This document shows, piece after piece, positions 12,180-20,782 of a stretch of DNA of 64,000 nucleotides; the stretch's first letter is position 1, and each line of letters starts with the position of its first letter. The stretch comes from Mesorhabditis belari. Taxonomy: Eukaryota > Nematoda > Chromadorea > Rhabditida > Rhabditidae. The translations under genes were made by a program, and so were the position numbers. The stretch covers positions 44,791 to 108,790 of the forward strand of contig CAUEEP010000502.1 of assembly GCA_958450365.1 (NCBI GenBank), given 5' to 3'. The notes below the pieces were generated by a model. It saw only the letters and a list, made by a program, of their open reading frames with translations. It was not told the DNA's origin and did not search any database.

Positions 12180-15100
12180 GCCTGTGCGAGTTACTCCTCA
12201 GGCCCCAGAGGACCATTTGCACTGATTTTTTTTGCCATTGAATAGAGAATTACATGTAGTTGTGCAACGTGCTTTTGGATTTTTTTAAAAAGCACGATTC
12301 GAGTCGCATGGAGAGGTCGAATTCGGATAGTATTGGCGATAGACCGGCGCGCTATTCACTTCTCCACGGCGACAAACGCCTCCATCCCCAAAACAACCAG
12401 AAAAACTCGCCGTTAGCCGGGTTTCTCGACTGGTAATAATAATATAATAATAGTAGTTAATATTCCGGTGAGCGACCGCAACTTGACCCGTAATAAATTG
12501 AAACACAAACATTTCTTTCGCCTGATTAGATCTGGATAAAAAAGATCCTAGCATTTCACAATTTCCCAACGATCCTAACAACATTCTTGTTTTCTTTCTA
12601 AAGCCATTCTTTAATTACTATTTGCTTTAAAATCAAGATTTGATTTACTAAGCAATGGACTGATCAATACTGAATCATTTGAGTCAGATCATTTGACTGA
12701 ATTTTTCTGTTTCAGAGCGACAAACACGAGAAGCGCCAACTCAACAATCAGGCCTGTACAGCGAGTCGCGGGAGACGAAAAACGGAGATGCTTGCTGCAA
12801 AGTAAAAGTTTAGCTTTTTGGAACAAGGACTAGACTTGGATAAGAAAAAATTGGAACAAGAACTAGACTAGTGCAAAGAAATGTCTGTTAGACGAACTGA
12901 AGAGTCAACAAATCGTTTGATCCCATTAGCTTTGGAACACAAAGTTTTTCAACTAAAGAAGTTCATTGAAAAAGCTGGCCTTGAGAAAGCTGGCCTTGAG
13001 AAAGCTGGCCTTGAGAAAGCTGGCCTTGAGAAAGCTGGCCTTGAGAAAGCTGGCCTTGAAAAAGCTGGCCTTGAAAAAGCTGGCCTTGAAAAAGCTGGCC
13101 TTGAGAAAGCTGGCCTTGAGAAAGCTGGCCTTGAGAAAGCTGGCCTTGAAAAAGCTGGCCTTGAAAAAGCTGGCCTTGAAAAAGCTATTACATTCTAAAT
13201 ATCAAAACATCGAGCTTTTCTTGAAACTTTATACCATGAAAGTTTCTCTAAAGAACTAAAAGTTCTCTCTCTCTCTAACAGTTTCGGTGTTACATTGATT
13301 TTTCAAGATTTGCCAAGAAAACATTACGTATGTTTTCAAATTCTCGAGCCACTCAACTTTGAAACACACTTTGAAACACACTTTTCAAAAATCCTTTCCA
13401 GAAAACTCGTCGAGCATTTGAAGAACAGTTCCAAGTATTTGGAAGATCTCGTTCGCCACGCCAAAACTCAACGGTTGGTCTTTGAGCTTTCTCTTTGAGC
13501 TTCAAAATTCAAAAACAAAAAGCTGGGGCTGAACCTGGATCCAGTGAGATCGGAATTTGTAGATAAAAGGAATCAAATCTGTAGATAAAAGGAATCAAAT
13601 CTGTAGATAAAAGGAACCAAATCTGTAGAGAAAAGGAGTCAAATCTGTGGAGAGGAAAGGAACGAAATTCGTAGAGAAAAGAAATCGAAATAAGTGAGCG
13701 GAAGCCTAATGCGTTATTTACTAGACCACCACACATCAAATCTATGGAAAAAGACACTTTTACGTTCAGAGCAAAAATCCGATTTAGTCAAAAGAGTCAA
13801 AAGAGACACTATCCAAATAAGAAAAATCCAAAATTTCAGCTAAATTAGCTAATTCATTCTGTCAGGAAAAAAGTTCTTGGCGCATCCAATGATACTAAGA
13901 ACATTTAAATTGGACCACCCAACACAAATATATTTGAGCTCAAAGTTAGATTACCAATGGCGAACGGGGCGGAGCGACGGACCTTTTATACGCGCCCGGC
14001 CCCTTTTGCCATTGGCAATCCAACTTTTCAATTTCAATTCAAAGCAACGGATGCTTTAAAAGGCTCTTTCGTAGCGGGGAGAAGGTACATTGGGGTCCAA
14101 AACGAGTCCAAAACGAGGCCAAAACAAGTCCAAAACACTTTTACGCAAAAATTCGATTTAACCAAAAGCTGAGACACTATCCAGATAAGAAAAATCGAAA
14201 AATTTCAGCTCAAACTCCTCTGTCAGGAAAAAAGTTCTTTCGATTTTTGTGTTTACGAACAAAAATGTTCATAAAAAGCCAAAATTCGTAGTTTTTTCAA
14301 TGTACAAAATGATGTACAAAAGAAATACATAAAGAAAGTATTAAAATGTATTACAATGTATGTACAATGTATGTACAATGTATTACATTGGATTACAATG
14401 GATTACATTGGATTACATTGGATTACAATGGATTACAATGGATTACAATGGATTACAATGGATTACATTGGATTACAATGGATTACATTGGATTACATTG
14501 GATTACAATGGATTACAATGGATTACAATGGATTACAATGGATTACAATGGATTACAATGGATTACAATGGATTACATTGGATTACAATGGATTACAATG
14601 GATTACAATGGATTACAATGGATTACAATTACAATGTATTACAATTAAAGAAATATAAACTGTGAATTTTGGCCTTTTATGAACATTTTTGTTCGTAAAC
14701 ACAAAAATCGAAAGAACTTTTTTCCTCACAGAGGAGTTTGAGCTGAAATTTTCGATTTTTCTTATCTGGATAGTGTCTCAGCTTTTGGTTAAATCGAATT
14801 TTTGCGTAAAAGTGTTTTGGCCTCGTTTTGGACTTTTTTTGGACTCGTTTTGGACTCGTTTTGGCCTCGTTTTGGACTCGTTTTGGACCCCAATGTACCT
14901 TTTCTTCGCTACGAAAGAGCCTTTTAAAGCATCCGTTTTAACGCCAAATTTTTCAATTCAACTTTAGTTTCAATTGAAGTTTTATACGCGTGGAAAGTAA
15001 TTTGGAAGATTTTTGATTTCGGATTCATAGCCAATTCTATAAAGTGCGCTGAGTGTGTTCAGAAAAAAAGCTCACCTTAACCTCGTGTCTTTCCCATTCA

Positions 15101-15277
15101 GGGTTCAAGTTAACCATTAAAGGAAAGCTTTTCTTTTTCAGTCAACCATACTCGCTCAGCCAATCCGACGTGCAGAATCTCCAAACGCTCAACCAAAATC
15201 TCCAGGAACTCGCCAAATTAGATATCTTCAGTCGAAAGCCGCGACAGACGAAAACTAATGGAAGTAACCAGGGTTAA
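3841..15277 (+). CDS. AT-hook + bZIP transcription factor, 7 exons, complete
   Basis: Seven exons: 3841-3892, 7077-7221, 8716-8846, 10961-11064, 12716-12801, 13402-13473, 15142-15277 (TAA). All introns are GT-AG, all phases agree, and the exons sum to 726 nt (241 aa). The protein starts MSYDAQGRLYEYP. A Gly run lies at about residues 50-55 and a Gln/His/Asn-rich stretch at 67-109. An AT-hook (KKPRGRPR) occupies 130-137. A bZIP follows: basic region KRQLNNQACTASRGRRK (150-166) with the invariant Asn154 and Arg162, then a short zipper with heptad d positions Ala172, Leu179, Leu186, Ala193 and Val at two a positions. A Gln/Leu-rich tail with basic end follows. The zipper only forms when exon 5 (ending GCA AA) is joined to exon 6. 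Expected role: nuclear DNA binding as a dimer. The short zipper suggests heterodimerisation, which is inference. The orthologue was not identified. Intron sizes run 0.6-3.2 kb and are repeat-filled. Confidence 0.85.
4048..5298. mobile_element. mariner-type TIR element with 40-bp satellite core
   Basis: Left end TTAGGTAAATGCATAAGAAA (TA before) is inverted at both 5177 and 5298, so the right side holds two terminus copies. Between them lies a 40-bp tandem array and unique AT-rich sequence. A half copy lies inverted at 58306-58470. It sits in bZIP intron 1. Confidence 0.7.
4372..4790 (+). repeat. 40-bp minisatellite, ~10 copies
   Basis: Units carry GCACTGTGCTCTTGTAGGAA followed by CTCATGAAGCATGAC. 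They differ mainly by CCTGC/CCGC and CTC[TC]TG. Open - strand frames here are artefacts of the array. Confidence 0.9.
5485..5826 (+). repeat. ~100-bp direct repeat pair
   Basis: 5485-5586 and 5724-5826 are near-identical (CAATATTTATCTAAATCAAT through AGTCTTTTCGTTTC). The second copy abuts the next element. Confidence 0.75.
5809..6999. mobile_element. TIR element with 27-30 bp satellite core
   Basis: Ends AGTCTTTTCGTTTCTTTTCG and its degenerate inverse near 6975-6999. The interior has two direct copies of a 130-bp block (5985-6120, 6578-6720), also found inside 9461-9988, separated by about 14 units of TTGACTTTAAAAGATGGAAA-type repeat (6185-6570). Confidence 0.6.
7268..7490 (+). repeat. CAGTTCCTAATTCCAAA tandem array
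   Basis: About 13 copies of a 17-bp unit starting 47 bp after the donor of bZIP exon 2. Confidence 0.9.
7690..7905. mobile_element. foldback MITE, GCCATTGGCAATCTAAC family, copy 1
   Basis: Arms carry TTGCCATTGGCAATCTAACT then TTGAGCT[CA]AAA, and invert around AAAGACTTGG. Other copies are at 7911-8106, 13873-14015, 29822-30005 and a half copy at 30130-30180. Confidence 0.75.
7911..8106. mobile_element. foldback MITE, GCCATTGGCAATCTAAC family, copy 2
   Basis: Tandem neighbour of copy 1 with the same arms; about 85% alike by eye. Confidence 0.75.
8285..8530. repeat. TTACTCGACGA/TTACTCGTAG array ending in a palindrome
   Basis: Units of 10-21 bp; the last part (8490-8530) turns into the reverse complement, so the array can fold back. 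Confidence 0.8.
8925..8990 (+). repeat. AGCAGATAAAT array
   Basis: About six 11-bp units after bZIP exon 3. Confidence 0.85.
9014..9356. mobile_element. TIR element (TTTTAACACGTTGACGACA)
   Basis: About 20-bp termini in inverse orientation at 9014 and 9356; the interior holds several GTCACCTGA motifs. No coding capacity. Class unknown. Confidence 0.6.
9461..9988. mobile_element. mariner-type MITE
   Basis: Terminus TTAGGTTGATGCATAAGT, inverted at the right end. The interior is shared with 5830-6120 and 6580-6720, showing one family with rearranged members. No transposase. Confidence 0.7.
10281..10840. mobile_element. foldback element, GGGAGTGGGACAAATGCGA family
   Basis: Two arms of over 200 bp in inverse orientation around a GGTTTTGGTTGG loop. 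It is flanked on both sides by direct copies of TTGATAACAAAAATTATTAA, an unusually long flanking duplication. It ends 120 bp before bZIP exon 4. It shares termini with 18473-18879. Confidence 0.8.
11113..11380. mobile_element. MITE, TAATAGTACCCCACCCC family, copy 1
   Basis: Termini read AAATACTGTAATAGTACCCC and its inverse; the interior is palindromic (TTTCTCGACA / TGTCGAGAAA). Related copies at 45186-45457 and 61062-61328, a diverged one at 41094-41556. Confidence 0.75.
11475..11852. mobile_element. TIR element, CTCTAATAGTAGTGCA family, copy 1
   Basis: From TTTAAAATTCTGTAAT to TACTATTAGAGAGAATACC. The same sequence lies inverted at 20551-21475. A second terminus (12066-12094) suggests a larger or duplicated copy. 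It is in bZIP intron 4. Confidence 0.65.
12095..12310 (-). mobile_element. tRNA-derived SINE remnant with (CAGA)n tail
   Basis: The body (GTTGCACAACTA, and a stretch shared with 26257-26760) is followed on the - strand by (CAGA)n at 12118-12182. The tRNA-like head is degraded. Confidence 0.55.
12716..12801 (+). CDS. bZIP exon 5: basic region
   Basis: Exon after acceptor ttctgtttcag. It encodes SDKHEKRQLNNQACTASRGR onward to MLAA plus two bases of a Lys codon. It contains the N-x7-R signature of bZIP basic regions (N-N-Q-A-C-T-A-S-R). The donor is AA|GTAAAAG. Reading on in frame meets TAA at once, so the splice to 13402 is needed to obtain the zipper. Confidence 0.85.
12969..13190 (+). repeat. 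15-bp intronic minisatellite mimicking a coiled coil
   Basis: About 15 copies of a 15-bp unit reading K-A-G-L-E in one + frame (12881-13198) and R-K-L-A-L in another. It lies inside bZIP intron 5 (12802-13401). The true zipper is encoded by exon 6, so this array is most likely not translated. Confidence 0.9.
13556..13690 (+). repeat. GTAGATAAAAGGAATCAAATCT array
   Basis: Five to six 21-23 bp units in bZIP intron 6. Confidence 0.8.
13873..14015. mobile_element. MITE, GCCATTGGCAATCTAAC family, copy 3
   Basis: Shortened copy; the left arm is partly missing. Borders the next foldback. Confidence 0.6.
14022..14960. mobile_element. foldback element with GGATTACAAT-array core
   Basis: Arms 14043-14290 and 14660-14945 are reverse complements (for example AACAAAAATGTTCATAAAA). 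The loop at 14350-14635 is a 10-bp array. All three + frames through the array are open, an artefact of the unit. Confidence 0.8.
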
Positions 15278-15453
15278 GTCCTATTAAAAACAACCAGATA
15301 TCGATAAAATTGAAACTTCAACGTTTAGTTCATCATTTTTCACAATTCTAGCTAATTTTACTTTCAAACTTTCAGAAATTTCCAGAAATTTCGAGAAATT
15401 CAGCCTTTAAAATCAAAGCAATTTAAACAAAAGCCAGCTGTTCCATTTTTCTA

Positions 15454-15786
15454 ATAGGAGTAGGCTAATTTCTGGCATTTTATTTAGTCATTTGCGTCAT
15501 TTTATTTGGTCAGTTCATTTGCGCAACTGGATCCTTTTGCGCAACTCGCCATAACTTTCTTCTAAGCGAGCCAATCTTTATGATTTTGGGTCATTTTGTT
15601 GCACTTGTTGAGATCTACAAAATGACCCAAAAATCATAAAGATTGGTCCACTTAGAAAAAAGTTATGGCAAGTTGAGCAAAACGATCCAGTTGCGCAAAT
15701 GACCTTGTTCCGCAAATAAAATGCCCCCCCCAAGGAAGTTATGGCAAGTTGCGCAAATAAAATGACAGAAATTAGCCTACCCCATC
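15454..15786. mobile_element. foldback element (TAGGCTAATTTCTG termini)
   Basis: Arms with TTTGCGCAACT and AAAATGACCCAAAAATCATA invert around 15600. It lies just past the bZIP stop, so it may overlap the 3' UTR. Confidence 0.7.
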
Positions 15787-15869
15787 TGATCATTTTCTTC
15801 AGGGATTTTTGTCTTTTTGAAACTTGTGATTGAGATTTTGTCTAATTTTGTTTCCAATTTGTTTCCTTA

Positions 15870-16125
15870 TACCTTCTGTTTGCTTCCTATCAGGTTCCTA
15901 TTTGTTTCCTATCAAAGAGGAAGTTTAAGGAAACAAATAGGTTATCAGGTTCCTATTCGTTTCCTCTTCGTTTCCTATTCGTTTCCTATTCGTTTCCTCT
16001 TCGTTTCCTATTAGCTTCCTATTCGTTTCCTATTCGTTTCCTATTCGTTTCCTATTCGTTTCCTATTCGTTTCCTCTTCGTTTCCTCTTCGTTTCCTATT
16101 CGTTTCCTCTTTGTTTCTTTATAGT
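15870..16125 (+). repeat. TTCGTTTCCTA array
   Basis: About twenty 11-bp units with CTCTTCG variants. Confidence 0.9.
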
Positions 16126-16420
16126 TCCTATTTGATTTCTCAATTTCTCAATTTTATTTCATTTCTCAATTTTGATTCTTGTTTTTTTATTGAAGAACTT
16201 GAAGATTTTAAAATAAAATTTTATTTTTCTTTACCCGGTTTGAATAAAGCGTTGACTAGATGAAAAAGAAATGAATTGCGAAAGAAATCGAAAAATGGCA
16301 AAAGAAAATCGTTGATTGAATGGATAAGAGGGGAAATGGCAAGTGCCTTGAGCAATTTTTCTGGAGAAATGGGGAAATAAAAAGAGAAAAACAAGAGAAA
16401 AACAATTTTTAGATATAGAT

Positions 16421-16426
16421 TTTATT
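16421..16426 (-). promoter_or_regulatory. polyadenylation signal
   Basis: AATAAA on the - strand, about 95 nt after the TGA at 16519. It fits a transcript ending after the 16.5-kb exon. Confidence 0.4.
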
Positions 16427-16518
16427 TCTTAAAACATTTCAATAACGTTTTTGTGCCTATGTTAAGTTGATGGGGATCGAATTGGAGAATTGCGATTCCG
16501 ATCGTCACTTTCTAACTC

Positions 16519-16672
16519 TCAACTTTGAAACTTTACCTTTACCTGTTGGCTTTGATAAAAATTTTGAGCAAAAACATAACCCCCTTCCCTCTCCGTATGG
16601 CAAACTAATCTGACCGGCTCCAAATCCTCGAATTGGACATTGACTTCTCCGCAAATCAAGGCTAATCTCAAT
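16519..16672 (-). CDS. candidate 3' exon next to a MITE
   Basis: Open - strand frame reading RLALICGEVNVQFEDLEPVR and CHTEREGGYVFAQNFYQSQ, ending either at a donor CAG|GTAAAG (16543) or at TGA 16519. It is coding-like in composition. Acceptors are AATAG at the MITE border (right end 16672) or ATTAG (right end 16661). The latter is in phase with the alternative donor of the 17.6-kb exon, so this may be the last exon of the secreted-protein gene. Frame continuity is the only evidence; the partner exon is uncertain. Confidence 0.4.
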
Positions 16673-16675
16673 CTA

Positions 16676-17202
16676 TTGGGCTGGTGAATTGAAAACTGCC
16701 GGCTATTGTCATATGTGACAGTTTGAGCACTTTCTTGAAAAGAAACCCATTTTGGTGCCAATGGAAAAGTTGTAGAGAATCAAAAATTAGGCTTATAGCC
16801 AAATTTTCAGAACGATTCAAAAACTGGTTTTCAAGAAATGCGAAATTTACGAATTTTCACAAAACTTGCATTTTAAGCGAAACTACTAAGTGTATCTTTC
16901 TGGAAATTTGGCTATAAGCCTAATTTTTGATTCTCTACAACTTTTCCATTAACACCAAAATGGGTTTCTTTTGAAGAAAGTGCTCAAATGCTCAAACTGG
17001 GACATCTCCAGTCCTCGATTTTTGAGTCTCACACTTGTCTCACACACAAACCAAAATCCTACTCCGAAAGAGGAATCCGCAAATTGCCTTTAAAATGGGC
17101 AGAAGTCGTGAATAATAATTGAAATTATTTGGAATGAATTCATGGTTTTATGTTGAATAAATTTTCGTTCAAAATCCGGCAGTTTTCAACTCACCAACCC
17201 AA
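16676..17202. mobile_element. mariner-type MITE (TTGGGTTGGTGAATTGAAAA), copy 1
   Basis: 527 bp with TA on both sides; the interior is itself palindromic (GGCTTATAGCCAAATTTTC). A second copy lies at 50732-51260. It is inserted exactly at the border of the 16.5-kb exon. Confidence 0.8.
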
Positions 17203-17481
17203 TAAAACAAATCTTTGAAAATTTGAATTTGAATTTGAATTTGGATTTGAAATCTTTGATCATTTGATCATTCGATCATTTGAAATTCGAAGCATTTGAT
17301 CATTCGAAAATAGGATTAAATCATGAATTAGAGATAGAAAAGGGATAAAATTTTACAAGACCTTAATCATCTGAATTTTTTGAAGGCAAAACTTTACAAT
17401 ATCAACGATTCAGCACTCGTTAAATTTCCAAACATAATCCAATTCCAAATTTCAATCCTAGCACCTTTGAAACACGTTTTC

Positions 17482-18374
17482 TTATCGACCATTTGTGAAT
17501 GGGAAACTGAATGGACGAGCTGTTTGCATTTGTCCGCTCGTTTTGTTGTCGGGATGAGTGAGGAAATAGATCTGCTGCTCTCGATCTGACGATGGAGCAT
17601 CTTGGGGATCTCTCTGGAAGAAAAAAAATATGAAAACGATCAAATAATAAGGCATAGCCATCGACAGATTACGAAATTTTTGCCAACTTCAACCGATTCA
17701 TTCAACGAACAACAAACAATTCAACCGATTGCTCTTTTAATTTAATTAATTTCAAAGATTCGTAAAGGAAAATGGTTTCTTTGTGTTTTTTCAATTAAAA
17801 AGATTAAAAAAAGATTTCCTTAGATCAAAACTAAAGCAAAACGTTTCTAAAATCAACTGGCGAAGGTATTTTGTTAAGTTGATGGGGATCAAATTCAAGA
17901 ACTACGATTCCGATCGTCACTCGATTCCGATCAAGAACTACGATTCCGATCACCTCTCAACTTTGAAACTTTACCTTATTGTGAAAGGTAAAGTTGTGAT
18001 TTTTTGTGACAGGTTTTAAGTTTTCCTTAGTTTTCCTTAGTTTTCCTTAGCTTTTTCTTAGTTTTCCTTAGCTTTTCCTTAGCTTTTCCTTTGTTTTCCT
18101 TGGCTTTTCCTTAGCTTTTCCTTTGTTTTCCTTAGTTTTCTTTTGTTTTTCTTTGTTTTCCTTTGTTTTAGAGAATTTTAGAGAATTCTAGAGAATCGAA
18201 TCAAAACAAAGCAAAATTTTAAAGTTCTTGTTTAAAGTAATGTTTAAAGTAATGCTTTTTGATGTTTATATTATAAAACTTTACCATTCTCGGCTCCATC
18301 AACCAGCCAAATAATGAAGCATTTGAAAGCATTAAAAAGGCAGCAAAAAGGAAAACCCGTAGAAATGAGGGCAT
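17482..18374 (-). CDS. secreted peptide precursor with signal peptide, 73 aa
   Basis: Two exons: 18374-18285 and 17613-17482 (TAA), both in phase 0. Exon 1 starts at an ATG two bases after a strong acceptor (tcctttccag), as expected for a trans-spliced nematode leader. It encodes MPSFLRVFLFAAFLMLSNAS, a classic signal peptide with predicted cleavage near Ser-Asn-Ala. Donor is GTAAAG. Exon 2 encodes RDPQDAPSSDREQQIYFLTH and ends ARPFSFPFTNGR-stop. A terminal Gly-Arg could be an amidation site, which would make this a neuropeptide-like precursor; that is inference. Alternatively the Gly codon is a splice donor (G|GTCGATAAG, weak) leading to an exon at 16519-16661. The upstream flank contains a foldback element (18473-18879). 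Confidence 0.6.
17874..17975 (+). repeat. duplicate of 16461-16540
   Basis: Both carry GTTAAGTTGATGGGGATC through CTCAACTTTGAAACTTTACC, so a local duplication spans the secreted-protein gene intron and its 3' flank. Confidence 0.65.
18008..18170 (+). repeat. TTTTCCTTAG array
   Basis: About 14 imperfect 10-11 bp units. Confidence 0.85.
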
Positions 18375-18472
18375 CACTGGAAAGGATTTTGATAATAAAT
18401 TGAATTATGATAGTTGGCGTTGATAAAAGAAAAGAAAAGAAAAGAAAAGAAAAGAAATAAAGTTGAAAACAC

Positions 18473-18879
18473 GGGGGTGGGACAAATGCGACCTTTTTTT
18501 TGCGCACCTGGACATTTGCGCACCTTTTTTTGCTGGAAAAGGCCTTAGGAAAGGCCGTAGAGCTTCAAAAATGTTTTCATATAAGGGAATCGTATGCGTA
18601 GATTCCGAATTTCGACAAATCAGACCTCGCTGACACGTCAAATTTGGGTTAAAAGGCAAAAACTGCGGAAAAGCGTTAAGTTGCGTAGTTTTTGCCTTTT
18701 AGCCCAAATTTGACGTGTCAGCGAGGTCTGATTTGTCGAAATTCGGAATCTACGCATACGATTCCCTTATATGAAAACATTTTTGAAGCTCTACGGCCTT
18801 GCCTAAGGCCTTTTCCAGCAAAAAAAAGGTGCGCAAATGTCCAGGTGCGCGAAAAAAAGGTCGCATTTGTCCCACCCCC
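18473..18879. mobile_element. foldback element, GGGGGTGGGACAAATGCGA family
   Basis: Near-perfect inverted arms. The outer 50 bp match 10281-10840; the rest (TTTGACGTGTCAGCGAGG) does not. It sits about 100 bp upstream of the secreted-peptide ATG. Confidence 0.8.
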
Positions 18880-18891
18880 GAAAAACACATT

Positions 18892-19417
18892 GTCTTTGAC
18901 GAAGAGTCACCAAAAAGCTGCTGCAATCAAATAAGACATCAGAAATACCGTATCCTAGACATACCATACCCTAGACAATGTCGCGCGTATAAAAGGACTC
19001 TTCCTTCTCCATTTAGTCTTGTGAAAATTGTTTTCCTTTGTTCGAGACAATTCCACAATTTTCATCAAAGTGATTCCTTGATTTTCAGTGATTCCTTGCT
19101 TCACTGCTCTGACTCACTGTATTCTTGTCTAAAATTGCCCATTACTGATTCTTGAATTGTGAATTATACTCGATGGCTAGCTCTGCTTTAAGACTATCAC
19201 GAAATCTAAGACAAATCCTTCGATTCCAGGCCGATCACTTTGAAACTCGAGTTTTTCTATCGCAAAAACTCTTCCCAAATCTCCATATTTCATTTCTAAT
19301 TGCTGCCAAAAGCTCAATTTTAATTCAAATTCACTTTAAATGTTATGAATCTATCTATGAATCAGAGTATCATTCAATAAACTTTGTTTTGTTATTCATT
19401 CAAGCAAAAGCGCACAG
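18892..19417 (+). mobile_element. LTR-like sequence
   Basis: TGTC...CACA borders, a TATAAAAGG box near 18990 and CAATAAA near 19376 in promoter-to-polyA order. No internal retroelement and no target duplication seen. 50090-50340 is an inverted partial copy. Confidence 0.35.
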
Positions 19418-19429
19418 GTTTTGCCTTCA

Positions 19430-19640
19430 AAGGAAAGCAGCTATTAATACAACTAGTAATACAACTAGAAATACAACTAGTAATACAACTAGTAATGCAA
19501 CTAGTAATACAACTGCTTTCAAGTGAAAGCAACTAGTAATACAACTGCCTTCATAGGAAAGCAACTAGTAATACAACTAGTAATTCAACTGCTTTCAAAA
19601 GAAAGCAATACAAAGCAGTAATACAAAGCAAATCAATTTT
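19430..19640 (+). repeat. AATACAACTAGT array
   Basis: Irregular 12-40 bp units with interspersed GAAAGCA. Confidence 0.75.
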
Positions 19641-20019
19641 GATCTTATCGATTAAGCTAAGAATATTGGACTTAATGATTGAAGTAAATTGAAAAAGATT
19701 TTTTTTCATTGAATGAGTGAAACATTGAGGAGTACCAAAGTGATTGCCGATCACTGTTTGTCAAAGTGATTACCGATCATTTCCGATAGAATAGCAATCA
19801 AATTTTTAAACCACAAAGACCTCATCTTTCCATTTCCCCAATTTTTCTCCAAAACCTTCTATTTATTCAGTGGGTCGATCGAGTTTAGAAAAACGGTTAC
19901 GGAAAAGTTTCATGGAAAAGTTTCATGGAAAAGTTTCATGGAATTTTCCAAAGGAAAAACTTTTTTAAAACTTTGAAAACTGCCATTGAAAGCCATTGAA
20001 AAGCCAAAGAAAATAATAA

Positions 20020-20150
20020 AAATTAGAAAAGAAAAGAAAAGAAGAGAAGAGAAGAGAAGAAAAGAAGAGAAAGAAGAGAAGAGAAGAAAAGAAAAGAAAG
20101 AAAAGAAGAGAAAAGAGAAGAAAAGAAGAGAAAGAAAAGAAAAGAAACTA
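20020..20150 (+). repeat. purine-rich GAAAAGAAGAGA tract
   Basis: About 130 bp of A/G only. Confidence 0.9.
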
Positions 20151-20550
20151 AAACTAAAGAAATTTTGTTCCAAATTTGAGCATAAACTAAGCAGCATTTG
20201 CAAAAAAGTAATGTCCAAGTGACAATTCATGTCATTGAAGTCATCGAAACCATTCATTTCATTTCCAAGTGACAATGTCATTTTAATTTTAATGTAATTC
20301 ATTTAAATGTAAGCAAATGAATTAAAAGTGACTAAGTTAAGATTAAAAAATTCTTCATGAAACAGTGGAAAATTGAAAAAAGCAAAACCATCAAAAATTT
20401 GACGTTTTTGAAGCTGTCAAAATCACCTTAGCTTCAAAAAAAATCAAACTTCAACGCTAAAACTTGGATTCGATTTTTCATTTAAAGCAAAAAAAAGTTT
20501 ATTGGCCTGAAAATCGAAAGAATGTGTCTTTATACTTTTGTCTTTACTTC

Positions 20551-20751
20551 TCTAATAGTAGTGCCGAGTTGATGACTATTTTACGGTTTCCAATTTTTCC
20601 CAGAAGCTCAACACTCTAATCCTCCACTAGATCTCATCGTCAGCTACATTTTCCGACCTCACATCGATAGCTTCTGATAAGCGGTTCTCGAGATTTCGAG
20701 GAATTTAGGCGACGCTCAGGGTGCACTACTATTAGAGAGAATACGGTAGTA

Positions 20752-20782
<31 letters not shown>

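Noticed and set aside
12881..13198. K-A-G-L-E repeat ORF as the bZIP zipper
   Set aside because: Joining exon 5 to exon 6 gives a proper zipper in phase, and in-frame stops separate exon 5 from this ORF.
14346..14665. Three overlapping + ORFs (ITMDYNGL repeats)
   Set aside because: All three frames are open because the 10-bp GGATTACAAT unit has no stop; it is the loop of an inverted repeat.
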